Assembly: GCA_947625825.1 (NCBI GenBank)
Contig: CANQPV010000071.1
Location: 1 to 39,859, forward strand
Source: an uncultured Clostridia bacterium
Lineage (GTDB): Bacteria; Bacillota; Clostridia; TANB77; CAG-508
Direction of reading: 5' to 3'
Length of the DNA: 39,859 nt
Both the position numbers and the translations under genes were made by a program. How positions within the stretch are numbered: the stretch's first letter is position 1; each line of letters opens with the position of its first letter. The notes under the pieces are model-generated. The model did no database searches. It was not told the DNA's origin and saw only the letters and a list, made by a program, of their open reading frames with translations. Below are positions 1 to 8,128 of the stretch, one piece after another.

Positions 1-71
1 AGAATTTTTAATAAAGATTTGTGCCTTCCACAGACGAGCGAAGCGAAGGCAAGGAAGGAATGAGATTAAAT

Positions 72-2684
72 ATGGCAGAGTATTCACCAATGATGCAACA
101 TTATTTGCAAACGAAAGAAGAATATAAAGATTGCATTTTATTTTATCGTTTAGGCGATTTTTATGAAATGTTTTTTGATGATGCAATAACTGCATCTAGA
201 GAGCTAGAATTAACTCTAACAGGAAAAGACTGTGGTCAAGAAGAAAGAGCTCCTATGTGTGGAATTCCTTTTCATGCAGCCGAAACTTATATTGCAAAAT
301 TAATTGAAAAAGGCTATAAAGTAGCTATTTGTGAGCAATTAGAAGATCCAAAACTTGCTAAAGGAATTGTTAAAAGAGATGTTATTCGTGTAGTAACACC
401 TGGAACTGTTATGGAATCTAATCTACTAGAAGAAAAGAAAAACAACTATATTATGGCTATTTATAAAAATGGCATTTATTATGGTGTTTCTGTATGTGAT
501 TTAACGACAGGAGACTTCAAAACCACTCAAATTAAGGATCAAAACAATTTTGCCACATTAATGGACGAAATTTCAAGATATTCTCCAGCAGAAATTGTAG
601 TAAATACTATGATGTACAATTCAGTAGAAGAAATTACTAAAATAAGAGATAGGTTTTCAGTATATATTTCAATGCTTAATGAAGAAAATTTTGATACAGA
701 TTATGAAGTATTTAATGTTAAATATGAAGTTATAGATGAAAATGAACAAAAAATAGAAAACATGCAAGATAATTTATTTTGTGTAGCAGCAAGTAATGGC
801 TTAATTACTTATCTAAAGCAAACACAAAAAAATGATTTAGATTATATTCACAAAATTACATTATATAGCACTAACCACTATATGAACCTAGACATTAATG
901 CTAGAAGAAACTTAGAAATTACCGAAAAATTAAGAGATAAAAGCAAAAAAGGAACTCTCCTTTGGGTATTAGATAAAACTTCTACATCTATGGGAGGAAG
1001 ACTACTTAGAAGATGGCTAAATGATCCATTAATTGATGTTTTTAAAATTAATGAAAGACTAGAATCAGTTAAAGAACTAAAAGAAGATATTATTTTAAGA
1101 GGAGATGTAGTAGATTCATTAAAAAAAGTTTATGATATTGAAAGATTAGCTGGAAAAATTTCTTATGGAAGTGCAAATGCAAGAGATTTAATATCACTTA
1201 AAAATTCTGCAAAGCAATTGCCAAATGTAAAACAAAGCTTATGTAATGTAAAATCTCCTTTATTAAAACAATTATATGAAGACTTAGACACATTAGAAGA
1301 CATATACAAAATTATAGAAGATTCTATTGTAGATGATCCACCAATTAGTGTAAAAGAAGGTGGAATTATAAAACTTGGCTATAATGAAGAAATAGACCAT
1401 TTAAAAGAAGCAACTACAAATGGTAAAAGTTGGGTATTAGATTTAGAAGCAAAAGAAAGAGAAAAAACTGGAATAAAAGGTTTAAAAGTAGGATTTAACA
1501 AAGTATTTGGCTACTTTATAGAAGTTACAAAATCAAACTTATCAATGGTTCCAGAAAGCTATATTCGTAAGCAAACTTTAGCAAACTGTGAAAGATATGT
1601 AACAGAAGACTTAAAAAAAGTAGAAAATGAAATTTTAGGTGCAGAAGAAAAAGTTATTAACTTAGAATATAATGCTTTTTGCGAAATTAGAGATAAAATA
1701 GAAGCACAAATTAATAGAGTACAAAAATCTGCTAGTATAATAGCTGTTTTAGATGTACTTTGTTCTTTAGCAACAGTTGCGTATGAAATGAACTATGTAA
1801 TGCCTATAGTAGATAATAGCGGAATGATAGACATTAAAGATGGTCGTCACCCTGTTATAGAAAAAATTTTACCAAGTGGCAGTTTTGTAGAAAATGATAC
1901 ATATTTAGATAAAGATAGTAATAGGTTAGCAATTATTACTGGTCCTAACATGGCAGGTAAATCTACATATATGAGACAAGTTGCATTAATTACATTAATG
2001 GCTCAAATAGGAAGTTTTGTACCAGCATCTTATGCAAGAATAGGTGTTGTAGATAAAATATATACAAGAGTAGGTGCTTCAGATGATTTAAGTATGGGCC
2101 AAAGTACTTTTATGGTAGAAATGATGGAAGTAGCTAGCATTTTAAAGGAAGCTACTAGCAATAGCCTAGTTATTTTAGATGAAATAGGTAGAGGAACATC
2201 TACTTATGATGGCCTTTCTATTGCATGGGCAGTAGCAGAATATATAAGTGATAAAGAAAAATGCGGTGCAAAAACACTATTTGCAACACACTATCATGAA
2301 TTAACATCACTAGAAGAAAAACTAGAAGGAGTAAAAAATTACTCAATTGCTGTTAGAGAAAAGGGAGAAGATATTGTTTTCTTAAGAAAAATAGTATCTG
2401 GTGGAACAGATGAAAGCTATGGAGTTCATGTAGCTAAACTTGCAGGTGTTCCACAAGTAGTTACAAAGCGTGCAAATGAAATATTAAAAACATTAGAAAG
2501 AAAAAGCATTTTAGGAGATAAAGCACAGGAAAAAGAAAACAAAAAAGTTGCAAGCGGACAACTTGACTTATATAATTATAAACTAGCAGAAATTGCACAT
2601 GAATTAGATAAAGTAGACTTAAATGAGCTAACACCAATAGATGCACTAAACACATTAGTGAAAATGAAAGAGAAAATGGGGTAA
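72..2684 (+). CDS. mutS: DNA mismatch repair protein MutS
   Basis: Recognises mismatches and small loops in DNA after replication and starts their repair as an ATP-dependent clamp. With the start at 72 the protein has 870 residues, normal for MutS. The mismatch-reading Phe-x-Glu lies in GDFYEMFF (about residues 28-35). Walker A GPNMAGKST begins near residue 624, and Walker B LVILDEIGRGTSTYDG has its Asp-Glu near 703-704. I chose ATG 72 (MAEYSPMMQHY) because family members begin this way. ATG 60 (four residues longer) and GTG 21 are possible, and the purine-rich GGAAGG lies between them. No mutL follows; the next bases form a palindromic repeat that probably ends the transcript. Identity is certain; only the start is open. 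Confidence 0.97.
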   Translation: MAEYSPMMQHYLQTKEEYKDCILFYRLGDFYEMFFDDAITASRELELTLTGKDCGQEERAPMCGIPFHAAETYIAKLIEKGYKVAICEQLEDPKLAKGIVKRDVIRVVTPGTVMESNLLEEKKNNYIMAIYKNGIYYGVSVCDLTTGDFKTTQIKDQNNFATLMDEISRYSPAEIVVNTMMYNSVEEITKIRDRFSVYISMLNEENFDTDYEVFNVKYEVIDENEQKIENMQDNLFCVAASNGLITYLKQTQKNDLDYIHKITLYSTNHYMNLDINARRNLEITEKLRDKSKKGTLLWVLDKTSTSMGGRLLRRWLNDPLIDVFKINERLESVKELKEDIILRGDVVDSLKKVYDIERLAGKISYGSANARDLISLKNSAKQLPNVKQSLCNVKSPLLKQLYEDLDTLEDIYKIIEDSIVDDPPISVKEGGIIKLGYNEEIDHLKEATTNGKSWVLDLEAKEREKTGIKGLKVGFNKVFGYFIEVTKSNLSMVPESYIRKQTLANCERYVTEDLKKVENEILGAEEKVINLEYNAFCEIRDKIEAQINRVQKSASIIAVLDVLCSLATVAYEMNYVMPIVDNSGMIDIKDGRHPVIEKILPSGSFVENDTYLDKDSNRLAIITGPNMAGKSTYMRQVALITLMAQIGSFVPASYARIGVVDKIYTRVGASDDLSMGQSTFMVEMMEVASILKEATSNSLVILDEIGRGTSTYDGLSIAWAVAEYISDKEKCGAKTLFATHYHELTSLEEKLEGVKNYSIAVREKGEDIVFLRKIVSGGTDESYGVHVAKLAGVPQVVTKRANEILKTLERKSILGDKAQEKENKKVASGQLDLYNYKLAEIAHELDKVDLNELTPIDALNTLVKMKEKMG

Positions 2685-2686
2685 TG

Positions 2687-2767
2687 GGGACAGGTCCCAT
2701 TGCTTGTTTTCAAGCACTTAGGGACAGGTCCTTTTTACCCACAAGGGGAAAAAGGGACTGTCCCTAA
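2687..2767. repeat. REP-like palindromic GGGACAGGTCC cluster
   Basis: Directly after mutS, GGGGACAGGTCCC (from 2687) is followed by a small hairpin TGCTTG-tttt-CAAGCA (2701-2716). A long palindrome follows: TTAGGGACAGGTCCTTTTT (from 2718) is answered by AAAAAGGGACTGTCCCTAA (ending 2767). It is far more GC-rich than its surroundings. Repeats with this GGGACAG...CTGTCCC look are common between genes in Clostridia and resemble repeats mobilised by REP-associated (IS200-like) transposases; that link is from memory. It may also terminate mutS transcription. Confidence 0.7.
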
Positions 2768-2773
2768 TTACCC

Positions 2774-2802
2774 TTTACAAATGCTCAAAAAAGTGCTAAA
2801 AT
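2774..2802 (+). promoter_or_regulatory. Promoter of the small cysteine protein gene
   Basis: -35 TTTACA (2774-2779), 17-nt spacer, extended -10 TGC-TAAAAT (2797-2802). A GATAGC-att-GCTATC hairpin (2812-2826) lies in the predicted 5' leader just before the AAAGGAG ribosome site at 2836-2842. Confidence 0.6.
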
Positions 2803-2850
2803 ATATTTTAAGATAGCATTGCTATCAAAAAAATAAAAGGAGACCATATT

Positions 2851-3015
2851 ATGAGCAACGACAGAGTTTACACAGCAAACAATGGTAGCAAAAGCCGGGG
2901 CCGCGAGAAAAAGACCAAGGAAAGCAGATGCGAGTTTTGGAATATCTGCTCTTCGGGAGATCCTGAGGTAGTGGTTCGGTGCAGTGTCAAGGATTGCCCT
3001 TTTAAGAAGGGTTAA
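2851..3015 (+). CDS. Small four-cysteine protein, GC-rich codons
   Basis: A 54-residue protein starting MSNDRVYTANNGSKSRG, then a lysine/arginine-rich stretch, then a cysteine part CEFWNIC ... RCSVKDCPFKKG. The C-x5-C and C-x4-C pairs could bind a metal such as zinc. The AAAGGAG site 8 nt upstream, its own promoter and a following GCCGGC hairpin make a complete small transcription unit. Codons such as CGG, GGC, CGC, ACC and GAG are frequent, unlike neighbouring genes that use A/T-ending codons. This suggests translation-optimised codons in a highly expressed conserved protein, or transfer. I do not recognise the family. It is not the SCIFF peptide, which has six cysteines and a partner radical-SAM enzyme. 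Confidence 0.75.
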   Translation: MSNDRVYTANNGSKSRGREKKTKESRCEFWNICSSGDPEVVVRCSVKDCPFKKG

Positions 3016-3029
3016 TAAATAATATGAAA

Positions 3030-3067
3030 GGCCGGCAGGTTTTAATTAACTTGCCGGCTTCTCCTTT
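3030..3067 (+). terminator. Terminator after the four-cysteine gene
   Basis: GCCGGCA (3031-3037) pairs with TGCCGGC (3052-3058) around an AT-rich loop, followed by the pyrimidine-rich TTCTCCTTTAT. The stem is strong but the T tract is imperfect. Confidence 0.7.
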
Positions 3068-3096
3068 ATATAAAAAATATTTTATTCATGTCTTAG

Positions 3097-3125
3097 TTGA
3101 CTAAATATAGCATAAGATATAAAAT
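3097..3125 (+). promoter_or_regulatory. Promoter of the nucleoside kinase operon
   Basis: -35 TTGACT (3097-3102), 17-nt spacer, -10 TAAAAT (3120-3125), 35 nt before the kinase start codon. Confidence 0.65.
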
Positions 3126-3159
3126 AAAAGAAGGTAATGGCAAATTATAAAAAAGGGGA

Positions 3160-4809
3160 ATGATTAATTTGAAAATACAATTAAATGAAAAAGACATTGA
3201 AATAACAAATGAGCAAAAAACAGTAGCTGAGTTATTTCAAAAAGAAATAGAAGAAAACAATACAATAATTGCTTGCAACTGCAATAATGAAATTAAAAGT
3301 TTAAATTATATTCCTAAAGAAAATGATAAAATTAAATTTGTAGATTTACTATCAAGAGATGGAAGAAGAATTTATATAAGAGGGCTTTTGTACATAATGA
3401 GCATGGCATTTCATGAATGTTACCCAGAAGCATATCTTAATGTTAATTATCAGCTTACAAATGCAATGTATTGTGAAGTTGACAATATGGAAGTTACAAA
3501 AGAAATGGTTAGTAAAGTTGAAATAAAAATGAAGGAAATTATACAAAAAAACTTACCTATTAAAAAAGTGAAAATGAGTAAGGAAGAGGCAAAAAAATTC
3601 TACGAAAAAGAAAAAACATTAAGAGGTATATTACAGCTAGATAATAATCAAAAAGCTGGTGTTTCATTATATTTTTGTGAAAATTACTATAATTATTTTT
3701 TTGGCGTAATGCCAATTAGCACAGGTTATATTAAAGTATTTGAGTTACTTAAATATAATGATGGATTTTTACTTAGATACCCAAGTAAAGCAAATCCATA
3801 TGTTTTAGAAAATGGAATAGCAAGTAAAAAATTAGTTGCTACACTTGATGAGTATGAAGATATTCATGATGTTTTAAATATTAATACATTGTATAAATTA
3901 AATAAAAAAATAAGGGAGGGAAAGGCCTCAGAAGTAGTAATGCTTGCAGAGTCTTTACATGAAAAGAAAATATCAAACATTGCAGATGATATTATAAAGC
4001 ATAAGGAAGTAAAAGTAGTTTTAATAGCAGGTCCATCATCTTCAGGAAAAACTACTTTTGCTAAAAGACTAGGAATACAGCTAAAATTAAATGGCCTAAA
4101 GCCTGTTACAATATCAGTGGATAATTATTTTGTAGAAAGGGAAGAAACTCCACTAGATGCAAATGGAGAATACGATTTTGAGTGCTTAGAAGCAATAGAT
4201 AGAAAGCTATTTAATAATCATTTGCTTGCATTATTAAATGGCGAAGAAATAGAATGTCCAACCTTTGATTTTAAAGAAGGAACAAAAAAATATGATGACA
4301 AAAAAATGAAACTTGCAGATGATGAAATATTAGTAATAGAAGGAATTCACTGTTTAAATGATAAATTAACAGAAGCTATTCCAAAAGATAAAAAATATAA
4401 AATATATATTAGTGCATTAACTGTTTTAAACATAGATTATTATAATAGAATTTCTACTACAGATAGTAGATTAATTAGAAGAATTGTTAGAGATAGTAAG
4501 TTTAGAAGTTATCCAGCACTTCAAACTCTAAAAATGTGGGATTCTGTAAATAGAGGAGAGCAAAGTCATATATTTCCATTTCAAGATGGTGCAAATAGTA
4601 TGTTTAATACTTCATTAATATATGAGCTATGTGTACTAAAAAAATATGCAATTCCACAGTTAGAAAAAATAGATAACTCATACCCAGAATATGCAGAAGC
4701 AAAAAGGTTATATGAGTTTTTGAAATATTTTGAAGATATAGATGATAGCTTAGTTCCAAAAAATTCTTTATTAAGAGAGTTTATTGGTGGAAGTATTTTT
4801 GAATATTAG
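3160..4809 (+). CDS. TGS-domain / uridine-kinase-like nucleoside kinase
   Basis: Likely phosphorylates a nucleoside such as uridine in the cytosol. This clostridial family fuses a TGS-like domain (about 1-65) and a region related to threonyl-tRNA synthetase editing domains (about 70-250) to a C-terminal phosphoribulokinase/uridine-kinase domain. Walker A GPSSSGKTT starts near residue 291, followed by the substrate-loop region SVDNYFVEREETPLD and the Walker B-like LVIEGIHCLND. The 549-residue length is normal for the family. ATG 3160 lies directly against the AGGGGA site; TTG 3169 (MKIQLNEKD) has better spacing and may be the real start. The RNHCP gene follows after 12 nt, so the two are probably co-transcribed. 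The in vivo substrate is not established here. Confidence 0.85.
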   Translation: MINLKIQLNEKDIEITNEQKTVAELFQKEIEENNTIIACNCNNEIKSLNYIPKENDKIKFVDLLSRDGRRIYIRGLLYIMSMAFHECYPEAYLNVNYQLTNAMYCEVDNMEVTKEMVSKVEIKMKEIIQKNLPIKKVKMSKEEAKKFYEKEKTLRGILQLDNNQKAGVSLYFCENYYNYFFGVMPISTGYIKVFELLKYNDGFLLRYPSKANPYVLENGIASKKLVATLDEYEDIHDVLNINTLYKLNKKIREGKASEVVMLAESLHEKKISNIADDIIKHKEVKVVLIAGPSSSGKTTFAKRLGIQLKLNGLKPVTISVDNYFVEREETPLDANGEYDFECLEAIDRKLFNNHLLALLNGEEIECPTFDFKEGTKKYDDKKMKLADDEILVIEGIHCLNDKLTEAIPKDKKYKIYISALTVLNIDYYNRISTTDSRLIRRIVRDSKFRSYPALQTLKMWDSVNRGEQSHIFPFQDGANSMFNTSLIYELCVLKKYAIPQLEKIDNSYPEYAEAKRLYEFLKYFEDIDDSLVPKNSLLREFIGGSIFEY

Positions 4810-4821
4810 TAAGAGGAAAAA

Positions 4822-5130
4822 ATGGGAAGAAAATTTACAAAATTAGATGAAGAATTTATATGTGAGCATTGCGGAAAAAAGGTAGAAAAGCTTGGATATA
4901 CGTGTAGAAATCATTGCAATAATTGCTTGTATTCTAAACATGTTGATATTAACCCTGGGGATAGAGAAGAAACTTGCCATGGCATGCTAGAGCCAATTAG
5001 GGTAGAGTTAGATGGCAAAAAAGGCTATGTTATTGTTTACCGCTGCCAAAAATGTGGTTCAATTAGAAAAAATAAGGCAGCAGAAGATGACAACATGGAT
5101 TTGATAATTAAGCTGACTGCAGAAAATTAA
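4822..5130 (+). CDS. RNHCP-family zinc-ribbon protein
   Basis: A 102-residue protein with two Cys-pair knuckles (CEHCGKK near residue 14 and CQKCGSIRK near 75) and the family signature RNHC..CL.SKHVD.NPGDR (about 31-49). In this copy the signature Pro after RNHC is Asn (RNHCNNCL). The residues suggest a zinc-bound RNA- or protein-binding fold. The biochemical role of the family is not known to me. It is translationally linked to the upstream kinase (12-nt gap, AGAGGAA ribosome site). Confidence 0.8.
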   Translation: MGRKFTKLDEEFICEHCGKKVEKLGYTCRNHCNNCLYSKHVDINPGDREETCHGMLEPIRVELDGKKGYVIVYRCQKCGSIRKNKAAEDDNMDLIIKLTAEN

Positions 5131-5150
5131 AACAAAATTAATTAAAATAT

Positions 5151-5256
5151 TAGAGTAGCCACAGCGGTTTAATATATGTTTTTTCGTGCTTTAGTCGAGA
5201 AAAAACATATATTAAACGCAAGCGACGTGGCGGATAATTTTAAGGCTAAAAATAGC
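5151..5256. repeat. Structured intergenic repeat, copy 1
   Basis: Lies between two convergent genes. TAGAGTAGCCAC opens it. GCCAC (5158-5162) pairs with GTGGC (5227-5231), enclosing a long stem TTTAATATATGTTTTTTC / GAAAAAACATATATTAAA with loop GTGCTTTAGTC. It ends GCAAGCGACGTGGCGGATAA. A second copy with the same stems and conserved GCAAGCGACGTGGCGGATAA lies at 39418-39511. It may act as a bidirectional terminator, but loop and flank conservation go beyond what termination needs. Confidence 0.8.
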
Positions 5257-5266
5257 AACTTTTAGT

Positions 5267-7711
5267 TTAAACTTCTCTATATAAATTACCATTAGTATAT
5301 TCTTTACCATCTAATTTTTCTCTATTATAAACTGCATCTATAACTTCATTAATTTCACTTATAGTTTCATCAATCATGTCTATTCTAACATTAGAAATAG
5401 GCAAGTCATTAGTAGAAATAGAAAGTTTTTTACTATTAAAAATTAATGTTACAGTTTGTAAATTATCTGGAATAACTCTAAATTTAAAGCCAAGTCTATC
5501 TTTTAAATAGTAAATATTCTCTCTTTGACATCCTGTTCCACAATCTGGGTGGCATTTATTAGTTTTTCCTAAAAAACAATAATTTGATGCCATAACAGGC
5601 AGACTTCCATAAACAATTAATTCTGCATCTACACTAGATGAATGCAAAATTTCTTCTATATCATCATGATTTAATTCTCTAGATAATGTAACTCTGTTTA
5701 AGCCGAGCTTTTTAAATTCGTCTATTGAGTAATTATTAAACACATTCAAAGAATAATTACCAACGAAATCATAGTTATCTTTATACTTTTCCAAGAATTT
5801 CAAATCTGCTAAATTTGAAATAACAAAGCCTTTAATATTAAACCTACTAGTTATTGAATCTAATGAGTTTAATATAATATTTTTATAATTTGCTTTTATA
5901 ATAGTAGGTATATATATGTATAAGTCATAATTTTCAGAAAGATAATCTATAATATCATAATAATTTTTATTAACTAATAATTTTAATGCTATATAAATTC
6001 TACTAATTTTTTCTTTATGTAATTTAGAATAATCATAATCAAAATATAAATTTCTTAAAGATAATGCAATATTAGGATGTTCTACATTTGGAATATATGT
6101 TACAGTTTCTTCCTTTTTTGTAGAAGCCGTAATAGGCTTTCTTATAACTTTTTTCATTATTTCTTCTTCAAGTTTTTCTAAAGCATTTCTTCTTAAATCA
6201 TTTAAACTACTTATACTTGGAACATATAATCCATCATCCAAAAGAACAGTAATATTTTGAAAATAGTATGGAGTATTATTTGTTTTAGAAATTTGCTTTA
6301 CTACTCGTTCTACGCTAATAGGTGTTTTTAATGCGTCTATTGGAACAGTATTAGAAGAAACCTCTAAATGAATATTATTATAAATAGAATTTCCATTATT
6401 TATTGTAGAAAGTTTCATTTTAATAGGCAAATCTTTTTTTATTGTTACAGTACAATTAAGAGGAATTTTTATATTTTCAGCATTTTCATAAGACTTTTTA
6501 GCAAAATCGCTTAAAGCCTTGCTACTAATACGGTAAACCTTATCACCTGCAGAAATATTTCCTTTTAAACGACCTATTGTAACTTCGCATCCGCTAGCTG
6601 CATCTTTTAAGTTTAAATTTTTAATCATTAATTCAGAAACAAAGTATGTTGTACTTTCTTTTTGAACAGCAATAGAATCGCCAATTTGTAAATTATTTTC
6701 TAACTTTAGTGTAATATGACCTTTATTTGCATTATATTTATTTACTTTTCCAAGATAAATTCCCATATTATTTGGCTTTTCTGGAAATATAAATTCTTTA
6801 TTTGGATTATTATCTAAATGTCCATTAGAAAAACCACCACGGTTGAATACTTGCATTAAATCATTAACATCATTTTCATCTATAATAAATTTTTCTTCAT
6901 TTAAAACCATATCAATATACTTACGATAAATTCTAGTAACTGTTGCAACATATTCAGGGCTTTTCATACGACCTTCAATTTTAAAACATTTTACACCAGC
7001 TTTAATTAACCTAGGAAGAAAAGCAATGCCACATAGGTCTTTAGGGCTTAACAAATAGCCTTTATCCATAGTTGTTACCTCATTAGTATTTATATTTTCA
7101 CGTAAAAGTTCGTAAGGCAATCTACATGGTCCAGCACATTTGCCACGATTAGCAGAACGGCCGCCTGCCATACTAGAAAGCAAACATTGCCCAGAATAGC
7201 AAATACATAGAGCACCGTGAATAAAAACCTCAATTTCTACATTAGAATTGCGGCAAATGTATTCAATTTCATCTATAGACAATTCTCTTGCAAGCACAAC
7301 TCTTTTAAAGCCAAGCTTTTCTAATTCTAAAACGCCTTCTAAATTATGCACAGACATTTGTGTACTAGAATGAATTGGCATATCTGGAAAATGCTCAATT
7401 AAAAATTCAGCTAATCCAACATCTTGAACAATAATTGCATCTATACCTGATTCATAAGCCTTTTTAGCTAGGTTAAGTGCTTCTTCAAATTCTGAATTTT
7501 TAATTAGTGTATTTAAAGTTAAATGAGTTTTTACATTTCTTAATTTACAATAACTAATAACCTTTTTTATATCTTGAAGTCCAAAATTATCTGCATACAT
7601 TCTAGCATTAAATTGCTCTGAGCCAAAATATACACTATTTGCACCATTTTGAACAGCAGCTTTTAAACAATTCCAATCTCCAACAGGAGATAAAAGCTCT
7701 ACTTCTGGCAT
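5267..7711 (-). CDS. U32-family protein (RlhA/YhbU-type, long form)
   Basis: An 814-residue protein of peptidase family U32. Characterised relatives (E. coli RlhA, TrhP) hydroxylate rRNA or tRNA bases, so an RNA-modification role is more likely than proteolysis. The U32 signature EVFIHGALCICYSGQCLLSS is at residues 161-180. It contributes C169, C171 and C176, and GKCAGPC (C192, C196) follows, consistent with an iron-sulfur or metal site. The long C-terminal half (CHPDCGTGCQ motif near the end) matches the two-module clostridial form. The start ATG (complement of 7709-7711) has an AGGAGG site upstream. It is transcribed toward the nucleoside kinase operon and stops 11 nt beyond the structured repeat. 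Confidence 0.85.
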   Translation of the reverse strand: MPEVELLSPVGDWNCLKAAVQNGANSVYFGSEQFNARMYADNFGLQDIKKVISYCKLRNVKTHLTLNTLIKNSEFEEALNLAKKAYESGIDAIIVQDVGLAEFLIEHFPDMPIHSSTQMSVHNLEGVLELEKLGFKRVVLARELSIDEIEYICRNSNVEIEVFIHGALCICYSGQCLLSSMAGGRSANRGKCAGPCRLPYELLRENINTNEVTTMDKGYLLSPKDLCGIAFLPRLIKAGVKCFKIEGRMKSPEYVATVTRIYRKYIDMVLNEEKFIIDENDVNDLMQVFNRGGFSNGHLDNNPNKEFIFPEKPNNMGIYLGKVNKYNANKGHITLKLENNLQIGDSIAVQKESTTYFVSELMIKNLNLKDAASGCEVTIGRLKGNISAGDKVYRISSKALSDFAKKSYENAENIKIPLNCTVTIKKDLPIKMKLSTINNGNSIYNNIHLEVSSNTVPIDALKTPISVERVVKQISKTNNTPYYFQNITVLLDDGLYVPSISSLNDLRRNALEKLEEEIMKKVIRKPITASTKKEETVTYIPNVEHPNIALSLRNLYFDYDYSKLHKEKISRIYIALKLLVNKNYYDIIDYLSENYDLYIYIPTIIKANYKNIILNSLDSITSRFNIKGFVISNLADLKFLEKYKDNYDFVGNYSLNVFNNYSIDEFKKLGLNRVTLSRELNHDDIEEILHSSSVDAELIVYGSLPVMASNYCFLGKTNKCHPDCGTGCQRENIYYLKDRLGFKFRVIPDNLQTVTLIFNSKKLSISTNDLPISNVRIDMIDETISEINEVIDAVYNREKLDGKEYTNGNLYREV

Positions 7712-7804
7712 AAAATCCTCCTAAATTTAAATTCTAAAATAATTGTAACACATTTTTTATCTTTTGCATACTATATTATATACGAAAAAGAAGGAGGAGA
7801 TAAC

Positions 7805-7969
7805 ATGCCAGAAGAAAATAGAGATTGTGGATGTGGTTGTAATTCAAACAATGGCGGCTTTTTGAACAACATATTTGGTGGAAATGGTTGCTGCTGTGGA
7901 GATAATACTATTTTATTCTTCATAATAGTATTTTTATTACTATTTACTAATTTTGGAGGTAATAGATAA
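7805..7969 (+). CDS. Small cysteine-rich single-TM peptide
   Basis: 54 residues: a hydrophilic N-terminus with clustered cysteines (DCGCGC, then GCCCGD), glycine/asparagine-rich linkers, and one hydrophobic segment (TILFFIIVFLLLFTN) ending GGNR. A perfect GAAGGAGGAG ribosome site precedes ATG 7805. The layout of Gly/Cys-rich head plus one membrane helix is reminiscent of small sporulation/coat peptides of Bacillota, but I cannot place it in a family. It is divergent from the U32 gene and closed by its own terminator. Confidence 0.75.
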   Translation: MPEENRDCGCGCNSNNGGFLNNIFGGNGCCCGDNTILFFIIVFLLLFTNFGGNR

Positions 7970-7995
7970 TAAATAATAGTACTTATACTAATAAG

Positions 7996-8042
7996 AAATG
8001 TGAACTTTGTGTAAATTTTTATACAAAATTCACATTTTTTTT
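7996..8042 (+). terminator. Terminator after the small membrane peptide
   Basis: AAATGTGAA pairs with TTCACATTT around a second stem GTGTAA...TTATAC, followed by eight T residues. Confidence 0.8.
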
Positions 8043-8128
8043 GATTTTAATTGACGGCATAAAACAACAATGTTATACTTATTTTGAAATTATATGTAGA
8101 ATTTAGCATTACTAACGAGGAGGAAAAA

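Noticed and set aside
2851-3015. SCIFF (six-cysteine) ribosomal peptide
   Set aside because: Only four cysteines with different spacing, and no radical-SAM maturase is adjacent.
5151-5256. CRISPR repeat
   Set aside because: The two copies lie 34 kb apart without spacers or cas genes.
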